Source: Alistipes sp.
GTDB taxonomy: Bacteria; Bacteroidota; Bacteroidia; Bacteroidales; Rikenellaceae
Reading direction: 5' to 3'
Assembly (NCBI GenBank): GCA_029060215.1
Contig: JAIDUK010000040.1
Coordinates: 1 to 63,617, forward strand
DNA length: 63,617 nucleotides
Shown here: piece by piece, positions 42,968 to 52,336 of the stretch
How the letters are laid out: each line of letters begins with the position of its first letter
Numbering within the stretch: position 1 is the stretch's first letter
Notes under the pieces: generated by a model
What the model saw: the letters and a program-made list of their open reading frames with translations, nothing else
What the model was told of the DNA's origin: nothing
Databases searched by the model: none
Program-made: the position numbers and the translations under genes

Positions 42968-44023
42968 TCAGCAGATTCCGAAGCGGAAGACGATTTTCTG
43001 GCAATAGAGCTCGCCGGGCCGCAGCAGCGGCGACGGGAATTCGGGCCGGTTCACGGCGTCGGGGAAGTTCTGGCATTCGACGGCCACCCCGGCGTAGTCG
43101 TCGTAGCGGCCGCCCGATTTGGCTTGGCCGCCGCTTCCGGCCAGCCAGTTGCCCGTGTAGAGCATGACGCTGGGCTGCGACGAGAGGATCTCCACCTGCC
43201 GGCCCGACTTGGGGTCGCGCAGGCAGCCGACCTCGCCCAAGATGCCGGGGCGCCAGCCGTCGACGGCGAACGGGTGGTCGTAGCCGCGGAAATCGCGGAT
43301 ATGGTTGAACTCGGCATCGATGCCGCTGCGCAGGGGGCGGAACTCGCGGAAGTCCTGCGGTGTGCCGGCCACGTCCAGAAACCGACCTGTCGGCAGCTGG
43401 CGTTCGGTCATCTCCGGCACCCGGCTGCTGCGGAGCCGCAGCTCGTGGTCGAGCACGGACCCGCTCGCTTCGCCCGCGAGGTTGAAATATACGTGGCTCG
43501 TCAGGTTGACCGGCGTAGTCCGGTCCGTGCGGGCGAGGTAGGTGATCTCCAGCGAGCAGTCGTCGTCGAAGTCGAAGATCGCTTCGACGCTCAGGGAGCC
43601 CGGGTAGCCTTGGTCGCCCTCCTCCGAAAGCAGGTCCATCACCACCCGGTTGGTCTCGACCCGGCTCTCCCACACCCGGTTGGCGAACCCTTTCGAGCCG
43701 CCGTGCAGGTGGTTGCCGCGGTCGTTGCGTTCGAGCGCGAAGCACTCGCCCTCGACCGTCATGCGGCCGTCGGCGATGCGGTTGGCCACGCGCCCCACCG
43801 TCTTGCCGCAGGCCGGGCTGTCCGAGAAGTAGTCTTCCGGGCGTTCGTAGCCCAAGACCACGTCGGCCATGCGGCCGTCGCGGTCGGGAACGGACACTGC
43901 GACGACCGTGGCGCCGTAGTTGGAGAGCTTCACCTCGGCGCCCTGTGCGTTGCGCAGGGTGTAGAGGACGATGGCCTCGCCCTCGGGCGTCATGCCCCAC
44001 AGATGCTGTTCGATGTCGACCAT
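42968..44023 (-). CDS. galM: Aldose 1-epimerase (galactose mutarotase)
   Basis: GalM interconverts alpha and beta anomers of aldoses such as glucose, galactose and xylose, 351 aa. LSNYGATVVAVSVPDRDG, the catalytic His in GNHLHGGSKGFANRVWE, the second His in PVNLTSHVYFNLAG and the catalytic Glu in GVAVECQNFPDAVN are visible. The start at 44023 shares one base with the gltX stop (TGATG), so translation is coupled. The nearby xylose operon on the same strand gives a loose sugar context. Confidence 0.92.
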   Translation of the reverse strand: MVDIEQHLWGMTPEGEAIVLYTLRNAQGAEVKLSNYGATVVAVSVPDRDGRMADVVLGYERPEDYFSDSPACGKTVGRVANRIADGRMTVEGECFALERNDRGNHLHGGSKGFANRVWESRVETNRVVMDLLSEEGDQGYPGSLSVEAIFDFDDDCSLEITYLARTDRTTPVNLTSHVYFNLAGEASGSVLDHELRLRSSRVPEMTERQLPTGRFLDVAGTPQDFREFRPLRSGIDAEFNHIRDFRGYDHPFAVDGWRPGILGEVGCLRDPKSGRQVEILSSQPSVMLYTGNWLAGSGGQAKSGGRYDDYAGVAVECQNFPDAVNRPEFPSPLLRPGELYCQKIVFRFGIC

Positions 44024-45558
44024 CACTGGACGGGTTGCAGGGTGGCGAGGATGCGGTCGATGCGGCGCAGGCACTCGTCTTTGCCGATGAACGACGTGAC
44101 ATCGTACATGCCCGGCCCCTTGCCCGCGCCCACGAGCGCCAGCCGCAGGGTGTTCATCACCTGCCCCATGCCGTAGCCCTTCTGCTCGATCCACGCGTGG
44201 ACGATCCGCTCGGTGTTCTCCAGCGAGAAGTCGTCGATCGAGGCCAGCACGTCGCGCAGCTCGCGCAGAATGGCGGGATTGTCGCCCTTCCAGTATTTGC
44301 GGGTCTGCTTCTCCTCGTACTCGGTCGGGGCCACGAAGAAGAACGACGTGAGGTCCCACAGGTCGGTGATGAACGTTGCGCGCTCCTTCATGATTCCGGC
44401 AGCGCGTCCGGCCAGTTCGTCGGAGACCTCGATGCCGTGCTCGCGCAGGATAGGCTGGTAGAGCGCGGCCAGCTCGGCATCGCTCTTATGGTGCATGTAC
44501 TGCGCGTTGAACCACTTGGCCTTGTCGGGCTGGAAACGGGCGCCCGACTTGGAGACGCGCTCCAACGAAAAACCGTCGATCAATTCCTGCATGGAGAACA
44601 ACTCCTGCTCGGTGCCGGGGTTCCAACCCAGCAGGGCGAGCATGTTGATGAACGCCTCGGGGAAATAACCGTCTTCGCGGTAGCCGCGGGCCGTTTCGCC
44701 GGTGGCGGGCGACTGCCAGAAGAGCGGGAAGACCGGGAAGCCCATCTTGTCGCCGTCGCGCTTGGAGAGCTTGCCGCCGCCCGTAGGCTTCAGGAGCAGG
44801 GGCAGGTGGGCGAACTCGGGCTGCGTATCGCTCCACCCGAACGCCTTATATAAAAGGTAGTGGAGCGGCAGCGAGGGGAGCCACTCCTCGCCGCGGATGA
44901 CGTGCGAGACCTCCATCAGGTGGTCGTCGACGATGTTGGCCAGATGGTATGTGGGCAGCGCGTCGGCCGACTTGTAGAGCACCTTGTCGTCGAGCGTCGA
45001 GGTGTTGACCTCGACGTGGCCGCGGATCAGGTCGTCCATCGCGACGACCTCGTTCTCGGGCATGCGGAAGCGGATGACCCACTGGTCGCCGCGGTCGATG
45101 CGCGCGCGGACCTCTTCGGGCGGCAGGGAGAGCGAGGTGGCCAACTTTTCGCGCACGGCGTAGTTGTAGGCGAAAGCCTCGCCGCGGGCTTCGGCTTCGC
45201 GGCGCAGGGCGTCGAGCTCCTCGGACGAATCGAACGCATAGTAGGCCCAACCGGCGTCGACGAGCTGCAAGGCATATTTGAGGTAGATTTCGCGCCGCTC
45301 GCTCTGGCGGTAGGGCGCGTGGGGTCCTCCGACGCCCACGCCCTCGTCGATGGCGATGCCGCACCACCGGAGCGCATCCATGATGTACTGCTCGGCGCCC
45401 GGCACGAAACGCTGCGAATCGGTGTCCTCGATGCGCAGGATCATCGTGCCGCCGTGCTGGCGGGCGAAAAGGTAGTTGTAGAGCGCCGTGCGGACGCCGC
45501 CGATGTGCAGCGGACCCGTGGGGCTGGGAGCGAAACGGACTCTTACGGGTTTCTTCAT
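44023..45558 (-). CDS. gltX: Glutamyl-tRNA synthetase
   Basis: A class I aminoacyl-tRNA synthetase, 511 aa. The HIGH-type motif is in [20 protein letters not shown] (residues about 6-25), and the KMSKS-type motif is KLSKRDGDK. The C-terminal anticodon-binding helical domain contains [37 protein letters not shown]. Because glnS is also present (53435), this enzyme can be the discriminating form. A GCTAAAACGTTTTAAC palindrome and heptamer units lie in the 67-bp gap upstream. Confidence 0.96.
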   Translation of the reverse strand: MKKPVRVRFAPSPTGPLHIGGVRTALYNYLFARQHGGTMILRIEDTDSQRFVPGAEQYIMDALRWCGIAIDEGVGVGGPHAPYRQSERREIYLKYALQLVDAGWAYYAFDSSEELDALRREAEARGEAFAYNYAVREKLATSLSLPPEEVRARIDRGDQWVIRFRMPENEVVAMDDLIRGHVEVNTSTLDDKVLYKSADALPTYHLANIVDDHLMEVSHVIRGEEWLPSLPLHYLLYKAFGWSDTQPEFAHLPLLLKPTGGGKLSKRDGDKMGFPVFPLFWQSPATGETARGYREDGYFPEAFINMLALLGWNPGTEQELFSMQELIDGFSLERVSKSGARFQPDKAKWFNAQYMHHKSDAELAALYQPILREHGIEVSDELAGRAAGIMKERATFITDLWDLTSFFFVAPTEYEEKQTRKYWKGDNPAILRELRDVLASIDDFSLENTERIVHAWIEQKGYGMGQVMNTLRLALVGAGKGPGMYDVTSFIGKDECLRRIDRILATLQPVQ

Positions 45559-45568
45559 TTCAAAAAAA

Positions 45569-45616
45569 AGTGAAAGGTGAAAAAGTGGAAGTCAGGGCCT
45601 GCTAAAACGTTTTAAC
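45569..45616. repeat. Heptamer units followed by GCTAAAACGTTTTAAC palindrome
   Basis: GTGAAAGGTGAAAAAGTGGAAG is followed by a 16-bp palindrome with one mismatch (45601-45616). It sits between gltX and the SIMPL gene stop, where both intergenic families meet. Confidence 0.6.
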
Positions 45617-45625
45617 AGCCGGTTT

Positions 45626-46345
45626 TCACTTTATACGGTATTCGATCCGCATGGTGATGCGGGCTTTCTTGTTGCGCGACGAGGTGTTGAACGACCCGCC
45701 GGCCGAGAACTCCTCGTTGGAATTGGCGCCCGTGATCTGGAAGACGCCCATGCGGGCCGAAGCCACGCGCCCGATTCGGGCCCCGGCGTTGTCGGCGATC
45801 TTCTCGGCGCGCATGCGGGCGTCGGCCGAAGCGGTCTCGATCAACCCCATCTTCACGTCGTCGAGCTTGGTGTAGTAATAGTCGGGGGCGTAGGCCTCGA
45901 TGGAGACGCCTTGGGCGATGAGCGACGAGATTTCGCGCGAAATGGTCTCCACCTTCTCCACTTCCTTGGACTCGACGGTGAAGCGCTGGCGGAGCGCATA
46001 ACCTGCGAACCGCTGCCCGGCCCATTTGCCGTCCTGATAGACGGTGGCGTACTGCTTGTCGACGTTGACGAACTCGAAGACGACGGCCTCGGCGGGCAGG
46101 CCTTTGGAAGCGAGGTACTGCTGCACCTTGGCCTTGCTGGCTTCGAGCTGGGCATAGCCCGCGGCGGCGTTCTGCGCCTCGGCGGTGAGCACGCCCGACC
46201 AGACGATCAGGTCGGACGAGAATTCGGTTTCGCCCAGCCCGGTCACCACGATGGTGTCCTGCGACCGGAACTTGTAGGTGTAGGCGCGGCCCAGCACGCA
46301 GGCGCACGCGAAAGCGGCAACGGCAATGACGATGTACTTTTTCAT
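45626..46345 (-). CDS. SIMPL (DUF541) domain periplasmic protein
   Basis: A 239-aa protein. One N-terminal hydrophobic segment (MKKYIVIAVAAFACACVLG) acts as signal or anchor. The rest is a SIMPL domain: TIVVTGLGETEFSSDLIVWSGVL and the closing ADARMRAEKIADNAGARIGRV are typical. The family forms oligomeric periplasmic assemblies of unknown use. It lies 23 bp downstream of ychF on the same strand, so probably co-transcribed. Confidence 0.85.
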   Translation of the reverse strand: MKKYIVIAVAAFACACVLGRAYTYKFRSQDTIVVTGLGETEFSSDLIVWSGVLTAEAQNAAAGYAQLEASKAKVQQYLASKGLPAEAVVFEFVNVDKQYATVYQDGKWAGQRFAGYALRQRFTVESKEVEKVETISREISSLIAQGVSIEAYAPDYYYTKLDDVKMGLIETASADARMRAEKIADNAGARIGRVASARMGVFQITGANSNEEFSAGGSFNTSSRNKKARITMRIEYRIK

Positions 46346-46368
46346 GACGTTATGTTTTGAATATGCGG

Positions 46369-47469
46369 TTAGACGTTGAACAGGAAGTGCATGATGTCGC
46401 CGTCCTGCACGATGTATTCCTTGCCCTCGATGCCGATCTTGCCCGCGTCGCGGCAGGCCTTTTCCGAACCGAGCGACACGTAGTCGGCATACTTGATGAC
46501 CTCGGCCCGGATGAAGCCCTTTTCGAAGTCGGTGTGGATGATGCCCGCCGTCTGGGGGGCCTTCATCCCGCGCGAGTAGGTCCAAGCCCGGGTTTCGTCG
46601 GCACCGGTGGTGAAGAACGTTTCGAGACAGAGCAATTTGTAGGCCGATTTGATCAGCCGCGCCACGCCCGATTCCGCAAGACCGAGGTCCTCGAGGAAAA
46701 GCTGCCGCTCCTCGTAGCTTTCGAGCTCGGCGATGTCGGCTTCGGTGGCGGCGGCGATGATGAGCATCTCGGCCTTTTCGCTGGCGATGGCCGCGCGGAC
46801 CGCCTCGGTGTAGGCATTGCCGGTGGCGGCGCTCTTCTCGTCGACGTTGCAGACGTAGAGCACCGGTTTGTCGGTCAGCAGGTTGAGGTCGGCGACGAGC
46901 TTGCGGTCCTCTTTTTCGAGCTTGACCGTGCGGGCCGAAAGCCCCTGCTCGAGCACCGATTTGTATTGCAGCAGCAGCTCCACCTGCCGCTTGGCGTTCT
47001 TGTCGCCGCCCGAGGTGGCCTGCTTCTGGGTCTTGGCCAACCGGGCTTCGATGGTTTCGAGGTCCTTGAGCTGCAACTCGGTGTCGATGATCCCCTTGTC
47101 GCGCACGGGGTCTATCGACCCGTCGACGTGGGTGATGTTGCCGTTGTCGAAGCAGCGCAGCACGTGGATGATGGCGTGGGTGTTGCGGATGTTGCCCAGA
47201 AACTTGTTGCCCAGACCCTCGCCCTTGGAGGCGCCCTTGACCAACCCGGCGATGTCGACGATCTCGATGGTGGTCGGGACCACGCGCTTGGGATTGTCGA
47301 TTTCGGCCAGCTTGATGAGCCGCTCGTCGGGCACCGTGATGACGCCCACGTTGGGCTCGATGGTGCAGAACGGGAAGTTGGCCGCCTGCGCCTTGGCGTT
47401 GGACAGGCAGTTGAAGAGGGTCGATTTACCTACGTTGGGCAATCCTACGATGCCGCATTGAAGTGCCAT
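46369..47469 (-). CDS. ychF: Redox-regulated ATPase YchF (Obg-like)
   Basis: A 366-aa protein. The P-loop is in [22 protein letters not shown], the G2-like region in ANFPFCTIEPNVGVI, then DIAGLVKGASKGEGLGNKFL and a C-terminal TGS domain (TFFTTGADETRAW...DGDIMHFLFNV). In YchF the N(V/M)xE motif gives ATP preference over GTP; here CNVDEKSA is seen. It associates with ribosomes and modulates stress responses. Promoter TATCTTTG lies at 47497. Confidence 0.95.
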   Translation of the reverse strand: MALQCGIVGLPNVGKSTLFNCLSNAKAQAANFPFCTIEPNVGVITVPDERLIKLAEIDNPKRVVPTTIEIVDIAGLVKGASKGEGLGNKFLGNIRNTHAIIHVLRCFDNGNITHVDGSIDPVRDKGIIDTELQLKDLETIEARLAKTQKQATSGGDKNAKRQVELLLQYKSVLEQGLSARTVKLEKEDRKLVADLNLLTDKPVLYVCNVDEKSAATGNAYTEAVRAAIASEKAEMLIIAAATEADIAELESYEERQLFLEDLGLAESGVARLIKSAYKLLCLETFFTTGADETRAWTYSRGMKAPQTAGIIHTDFEKGFIRAEVIKYADYVSLGSEKACRDAGKIGIEGKEYIVQDGDIMHFLFNV

Positions 47470-47496
47470 ATCTTGTCGAATTCGTTTTTTGCAGTG

Positions 47497-47504
47497 CAAA
47501 GATA
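47497..47504 (-). promoter_or_regulatory. Promoter -7 element for ychF (TATCTTTG)
   Basis: A perfect TAnnTTTG on the minus strand, 27 bp before the ATG. Confidence 0.5.
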
Positions 47505-47517
47505 CGAATAAGCGAGG

Positions 47518-47658
47518 GCAAAAGCAAGCTCGCTTGCATTTTGCCGAGCAGGAGTATCTTCGGCGCAGCCAAAGTTCGAATAAGCCGAACACAAAACCAA
47601 ACTTGTTTGGATTTTGTTGAGACGGGAGTATTTTCGGCGAAGCCGAAATACGAATTTC
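47518..47658. repeat. Degenerate tandem repeat, two units of about 74 bp
   Basis: Each unit starts with a small palindrome (GCAAGCTCGCTTGC in the first, CCAAACTTGTTTGG in the second) flanked by AAAA/TTTTG. Each then continues with GGAGTATNTTCGGCGNAGCC and ends in CGAAT. A third partial unit (GGGCGAAACCGAAGTACGGA) occurs near 47760. Nothing coding is seen in 47505-47882. Confidence 0.65.
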
Positions 47659-47662
47659 AGGA

Positions 47663-47735
47663 GAAAAGCGAGAGGTGAAAGGTGAAAGGTGAAAGGCGAA
47701 AAGTGAAAAGTGAGAGGTGAGAGGTGAAAAGTGCT
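47663..47735. repeat. GTGAAAR heptamer array, single orientation
   Basis: About ten units (GAGAGGTGAAAG, GTGAAAG, GCGAAAA, GTGAGAG) in a row with 7-nt periodicity. Confidence 0.75.
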
Positions 47736-47882
47736 GCTCGATTCTTCTTGGATGCGTCTTGGGCGAAACCGAAGTACGGATTGTTTCCGGCAATCGGCTG
47801 CCTTCGCTGCCGAAAAAGCGGCGCAGCGTCCGCTCGGCCTGAAATAATCGGCTCATTCCTTGATTCAAAACGCATTATTGCC

Positions 47883-47890
47883 TATCTTTG
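47883..47890 (+). promoter_or_regulatory. Promoter -7 element for the rsmI operon (TATCTTTG)
   Basis: A perfect TAnnTTTG, 69 bp before the ATG at 47959. Confidence 0.5.
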
Positions 47891-47958
47891 CACGAGGTTT
47901 GCCCTGTCCGGCGGGACCGGCGGCGGCCGTCGCCCTGCGGGGCCAAACAGCAACTGCG

Positions 47959-49311
47959 ATGAATCTGAAAGAGATAAGGAACGAATTGCGGAAACTTTCG
48001 GCGCTGGCCGAGGAGTGGACTTCGTTGCAGGAGATCGCTCCTGTGGAGCGGGACATGGCGCTCGAAAAACTGCGCGACCTCTACGAAGCGCTGCGTTTCA
48101 GTCTGGTGCCCCGGCATGTCGTGGGCAGGGTGCTGCCCCAGCGGACCGCATCCGAAGCGCCGCGCGGGGGCGCCCGCATGAGGGCCGGAGCCTACGACGA
48201 AGAGGAGTCCGAGTTCGAGATGGTCGATCTGAACGAAGTCCTTTCGCTCGGGGAAGACGAGGAACCCGCAGCTGCGGAGCAGCCGGAGCAGCCGGAGCGG
48301 GCCGGCGCAGCGAGTGCGGCGCAACATACCGCCTTTGCGGCGGACGACGCATACGACGAAGAGGGGCCGGAGATCATCGAATTCGAGCCCGAACCGGAGC
48401 ATGTCCGGCCGCTTCACCGCCCTGTGCACCGGCCGGAACCCGAGGAACTTTCGGAGGAAGCGGCCGAGGAGCATCCCGCCGCGCAGCCTGCCCGGAAACC
48501 GGCGGCGGCACAGACCGCAGAGCCGGAGCCTGTCCAACCAGCCCAGCCCGGGCCGGTGGCCGCACACCCCGCACACCCAGCCCAACCCGCACGACCCGTT
48601 CCGCCGGCAGAGCCCGTGCAGGAACCGGCGCCTACCTTGTTCGGCGACGACGAGGACGAAGAGACCTTGAGCCATCGTCGCAAGCAACGCGTGATCCGGG
48701 CGCTTTACGAACCGGAAGCGGAATCTGCGGCGGCTCCGAAAACTACGGCCGCGGCGGACGGACCTTTTGTGGAAATCGAAGAACCGGCATTGCCGCGGCA
48801 GGAAACGGATCGTGTTGAGCAACCGCAGCCCGCTGTTTCGGAGCAGCAGTCTGTTGTACTGGAACGGCCGCAGGCAGCTGCCGAACCGGAAACGGAGATC
48901 GTCCTGCTCGATGCCATGACCGAAGAACCGGTCGGAGAACTCCGCAAGGAATCCCGCCCGGCGGCAACCGATACCCCCGACGACCATGCGCCGCAAGTGC
49001 TGGGCGAGGTGATGAACCACGACGTACGGACCTTGGCCGACACCATCGCCCGTCCGCGGGGAAACGGCTCGGGCCGCTATGCTGCGCCGATCTCCGACCT
49101 GCGGCAGGCCATCGGCATCAACGACAAGTTCCTGATGATCCGCGACCTGTTCGGGGGCGACGGCGCCTTGTTCGACAGCACCGTCGAAGCGCTCAACGCG
49201 CAGGAAAGTCTGGACGACTGCATGATCTACATTGCCGAACATTTCGCGTGGAACCCCGAATCGGAGAGCGCGGCGCTCATCATGGAACTGCTCGAACGCA
49301 AATTCGCATAG
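47959..49311 (+). CDS. Conserved hypothetical protein with P/E/A-rich linker and C-terminal helical domain
   Basis: A 450-aa protein. The first about 60 residues are helical (MNLKEIRNELRKLSALAEEW). The middle 300 are low complexity, rich in Glu, Pro and Ala, with QPARP/PAQPGP runs. The last 80 residues (DLRQAIGINDKFLMIRDLFGGDG...LDDCMIYIAEHFAWN) look like a compact conserved helical domain seen at the end of Bacteroidales proteins of unknown function. No signal peptide or membrane helix. It is first in a tight operon with rsmI, 3 bp ahead of it. Function unknown. Confidence 0.75.
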   Translation: MNLKEIRNELRKLSALAEEWTSLQEIAPVERDMALEKLRDLYEALRFSLVPRHVVGRVLPQRTASEAPRGGARMRAGAYDEEESEFEMVDLNEVLSLGEDEEPAAAEQPEQPERAGAASAAQHTAFAADDAYDEEGPEIIEFEPEPEHVRPLHRPVHRPEPEELSEEAAEEHPAAQPARKPAAAQTAEPEPVQPAQPGPVAAHPAHPAQPARPVPPAEPVQEPAPTLFGDDEDEETLSHRRKQRVIRALYEPEAESAAAPKTTAAADGPFVEIEEPALPRQETDRVEQPQPAVSEQQSVVLERPQAAAEPETEIVLLDAMTEEPVGELRKESRPAATDTPDDHAPQVLGEVMNHDVRTLADTIARPRGNGSGRYAAPISDLRQAIGINDKFLMIRDLFGGDGALFDSTVEALNAQESLDDCMIYIAEHFAWNPESESAALIMELLERKFA

Positions 49312-49314
49312 TTC

Positions 49315-50040
49315 ATGGCCCGGCTCTATATCGTACCCACACCGATCGGCAATCTGGACGACATCACGCTGCGGGCCGTCGGGGTGCTGCGCGAGGTGGA
49401 CTTCATTCTGGCCGAGGACACGCGCACCACGTCGTTCCTGCTCCGCCACCTCGGCATCGAGAAGAAACTCTACTCCCACCATAAGTTCAACGAACACGCC
49501 ACCGTGCAACTGGTGGCCGAGACCATTGCCGCCGGGTGCGATGCGGCGCTGGTGTCGGATGCGGGAACGCCCGGGATTTCCGACCCCGGGTTTCTGCTGG
49601 TGCGGACCTGCATCGAACAAGGCATCGAAGTGGAGACCCTGCCCGGAGCCACGGCCGCCGTGCCAGCGCTGATTCAGAGCGGATTTCCGTGCGACCGGTT
49701 CTGCTTTGAGGGATTCCTGCCCCAGAAAAAGGGGCGGAACAAACATTTGCAGGCCCTTGCCGACGAAGAACGCACCATGATATTCTACGAATCGCCCTAT
49801 CGGGTAGTCAAGTGTCTGGAGCAGTTCGCCGAGGTGTTCGGCCCCGAGAGACAGGTGTCGGTTTCGCGCGAACTGACCAAAAAATTCGAGCAGACGGTGC
49901 GCGGCACTGTTGCGGAAGTGCTGGCCCATTTCCGGGCCAACGAACCCCGTGGCGAATTCGTGGTGGTGGTGGCCGGGCGTCCCAAACCCGCACGCAGGCA
50001 CGAGGAGCCCGAAGAACAAATTCGAACGGAGCAAGCATGA
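49315..50040 (+). CDS. rsmI: 16S rRNA (cytidine1402-2'-O)-methyltransferase RsmI
   Basis: A 241-aa protein of the tetrapyrrole-methylase fold. LYIVPTPIGNLDDITLRAVGVL, EDTRTTSFLLRHLGI, ALVSDAGTPGISDPG and GFLPQKKGRN are diagnostic. It methylates C1402 in the decoding centre of 16S rRNA. It starts 3 bp after the P/E/A-rich protein and overlaps the DUF389 gene by 4 bp. Confidence 0.95.
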   Translation: MARLYIVPTPIGNLDDITLRAVGVLREVDFILAEDTRTTSFLLRHLGIEKKLYSHHKFNEHATVQLVAETIAAGCDAALVSDAGTPGISDPGFLLVRTCIEQGIEVETLPGATAAVPALIQSGFPCDRFCFEGFLPQKKGRNKHLQALADEERTMIFYESPYRVVKCLEQFAEVFGPERQVSVSRELTKKFEQTVRGTVAEVLAHFRANEPRGEFVVVVAGRPKPARRHEEPEEQIRTEQA

Positions 50041-51422
50041 CAGATACGAACAACAACAATCCGGGCGGGCGCAAGGCTTTCGTCGTCGAACGGCTTCGGG
50101 CGTGGGGCGAGTTCCTGCGCGAACGCTTCAGTCTGGACGACGACAAGGCCCACCGCGACGAAGTCGTGGCATCCATCACCAAAGGGGTCGAATTCCGGGG
50201 CGTCAACCTGTGGGTGCTGATCTTCGCCACGATGATCGCCTCGCTGGGGCTCAACATCAACTCGGCGGCGGTGATCATCGGCGCCATGCTCGTGTCGCCC
50301 ATCATGGGCCCCATCATGGGAGCGGGTCTGGCGCTGGGAATCAACGATTTCGAACTGCTCAAGAGATCGCTGCGCAACCTGTCGCTGATGTTCATCGTGG
50401 CCATTGTCACGTCGACGCTCTATTTCTTCGTGTCGCCCCTGTCGGCCAACAGCAGCGAACTGCTGGCCCGGACCACGCCCTCGATCTACGACGTGCTGAT
50501 AGCCCTGTTCGGCGGACTGGCGGGCATGGTGGCCCAGACGCGGCAGGACCGCACCTCGACCGTCATCCCGGGGGTGGCCATCGCCACGGCGCTCATCCCG
50601 CCCCTGTGCACCGCCGGATTCGGCATCGCCACCGGGCAGCCGCGCTTCTTCTTCGGGGCGTTCTACCTCTTTTTCATCAACTCGGTCTTCATTGCGATGG
50701 CGACCTATCTGGTCGTCCGCTTCCTCAAATACCAGAAGAAGGTCTTCATCGACCCCGCGAGAGAGCGGTTCGTCAAACGTTCGATGCTCATCATTTCGCT
50801 GGTCACGTTCGTGCCCAGTGTCGTCATCGGGGTGCAGATGGTGCGGGTGTCGGTGTTCGAAGCCATGGCCGACAAGTATGTGGGGCGGGTTTTCGACTTT
50901 CCCCATACGCGGGTCATCGAAGCCAACATGCAGTATGCCCGGCGGGGCGAACCCTCGCGCATCGAACTGCTGCTGGTGGGCGAACCGCTGGACGAAGCCG
51001 TCATCGACAATGCCCGGGCCCAGCTGCCGGGCTACGGGCTGGACAAGACCGAACTGATCGTGCGGCAAGCCTCGTCGACGGACAAGGTCGATGTGGTGTC
51101 GCTGCAACAGAGCTATGCGGAGCTGCTCGAAGAGAAGAACCGCCGCATCGAACGGATGAACGCGCTGCTCGACCGCTACAAGGTGACCAACGTCGAAGTA
51201 GAGGACATCTCGCGCGAAGCGGGAGCCATGATGCGCAACATCGCGACCATCTCGCTCTCCAAGGGCATCACGTTCGGAGCCGACGGCACGCCGCGCGACA
51301 CGTCGGTCGTCTGCGTGGTCCGGCCCGTCGATCCGGCCGACACGATCGACCGTGCGACCCTCTCCCGCTGGCTGCGCATCCGCACCAAAGCCGATAACCT
51401 CAAACTCTTCGTCGAACCCTGA
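50037..51422 (+). CDS. DUF389 (TIGR00341-type) membrane protein
   Basis: A 461-aa protein. Six to seven membrane helices lie between residues about 55 and 275, with the family motif NINSAAVIIGAMLVSPIMGPIMGAGLAL and GVAIATALIPPLCTAGFG. The soluble C-terminal half (residues about 290-461) contains a coiled-coil-like LLEEKNRRIERMNALLDRY. The family has no proven function. The start is in an ATGA overlap with rsmI. Confidence 0.88.
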   Translation: MTDTNNNNPGGRKAFVVERLRAWGEFLRERFSLDDDKAHRDEVVASITKGVEFRGVNLWVLIFATMIASLGLNINSAAVIIGAMLVSPIMGPIMGAGLALGINDFELLKRSLRNLSLMFIVAIVTSTLYFFVSPLSANSSELLARTTPSIYDVLIALFGGLAGMVAQTRQDRTSTVIPGVAIATALIPPLCTAGFGIATGQPRFFFGAFYLFFINSVFIAMATYLVVRFLKYQKKVFIDPARERFVKRSMLIISLVTFVPSVVIGVQMVRVSVFEAMADKYVGRVFDFPHTRVIEANMQYARRGEPSRIELLLVGEPLDEAVIDNARAQLPGYGLDKTELIVRQASSTDKVDVVSLQQSYAELLEEKNRRIERMNALLDRYKVTNVEVEDISREAGAMMRNIATISLSKGITFGADGTPRDTSVVCVVRPVDPADTIDRATLSRWLRIRTKADNLKLFVEP

Positions 51423-51430
51423 ACCGCGTC

Positions 51431-52336
51431 ATGGAAACACCGAAGCTGAACCTCTTCCAGCGTGTCTGGCTGGAAACCCTGTGGGGCGGGATGCGGCTAT
51501 TCGCCATGCTGCCCTACTGGTTCAAATACTACGTGGTCGAGAACCTGCTGTTCTTCCTGCTCTGCTACGTGCTGCGCTATCGCAGGCAGGTCGTGCGGGC
51601 GAACCTGCGCAATTCGTTTCCGGAGAAGAGCGCCCGCGAACTCCGGACGATCCGCCACCGCTTCTACCGGACGCTGGCCGAGATTTTCGTCGATACGGTC
51701 GATCTGGCCTGCAAAAGCCCGGCCCGGGCCCGCGAGATGTTCGCGATCGAAGGCTTCGACGAGCAGGTGCGGCGGGTGCAGGGGCGCGACTGGATCGCCA
51801 TGCTGGCCCATTTCGGCTGCTGGGAATATTGCTCCTATTGGGGGCTTTTCGAACCCTCGCAGATGGTGGTGGCCGTCTACCACCCGCTGCGCAGTCCTGT
51901 GATGGAGTGTCTCTACCGGCGGCTGCGCAATTCGTCGTATGCGACCACCGTGGCGATGAACGACTGCGTGCGCTTCTATCTTCGGCACCGCGAAACCGGC
52001 ATCGGGGGCAAGAATATGGTGATCGGGCTGATCGCCGACCAGAATCCTCCGCGGCGCCCCAACAGCCATTGGTTCCGATTCCTCGATCAGGATACGATCT
52101 TCTTCGACGGCGGCGAAAAACTGGCCCGCCGCTTCCGCCTGCCCGTCTATTTCGCCCGCATGGAGCGTTTGCAGCGGGGGCGCTACCGCATGTCGTTCGA
52201 ACTGCTGTACGACGGCACCGAGGAGGTCGCCGAAAACGAAATCACCGAACGCTATGTGCGGGCGCTGGAGAAGATGATCTGCCAGCGTCCCGAACTCTGG
52301 ATGTGGTCGCACCGCCGCTGGAAGCACAAACGCTGA
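51431..52336 (+). CDS. Lysophospholipid/lipid A acyltransferase (LpxL/HtrB type)
   Basis: A 301-aa protein. A hydrophobic N-terminal region (PYWFKYYVVENLLFFLLCYVL) anchors it in the inner membrane. The catalytic HX4E pattern is HFGCWE, followed by the acyltransferase region MVIGLIADQNPPRRPNSHWFRFLDQDT. Family members add a secondary acyl chain to lipid A. It lies 8 bp after the DUF389 gene and shares one base with the next gene (TGATG). Confidence 0.88.
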   Translation: METPKLNLFQRVWLETLWGGMRLFAMLPYWFKYYVVENLLFFLLCYVLRYRRQVVRANLRNSFPEKSARELRTIRHRFYRTLAEIFVDTVDLACKSPARAREMFAIEGFDEQVRRVQGRDWIAMLAHFGCWEYCSYWGLFEPSQMVVAVYHPLRSPVMECLYRRLRNSSYATTVAMNDCVRFYLRHRETGIGGKNMVIGLIADQNPPRRPNSHWFRFLDQDTIFFDGGEKLARRFRLPVYFARMERLQRGRYRMSFELLYDGTEEVAENEITERYVRALEKMICQRPELWMWSHRRWKHKR

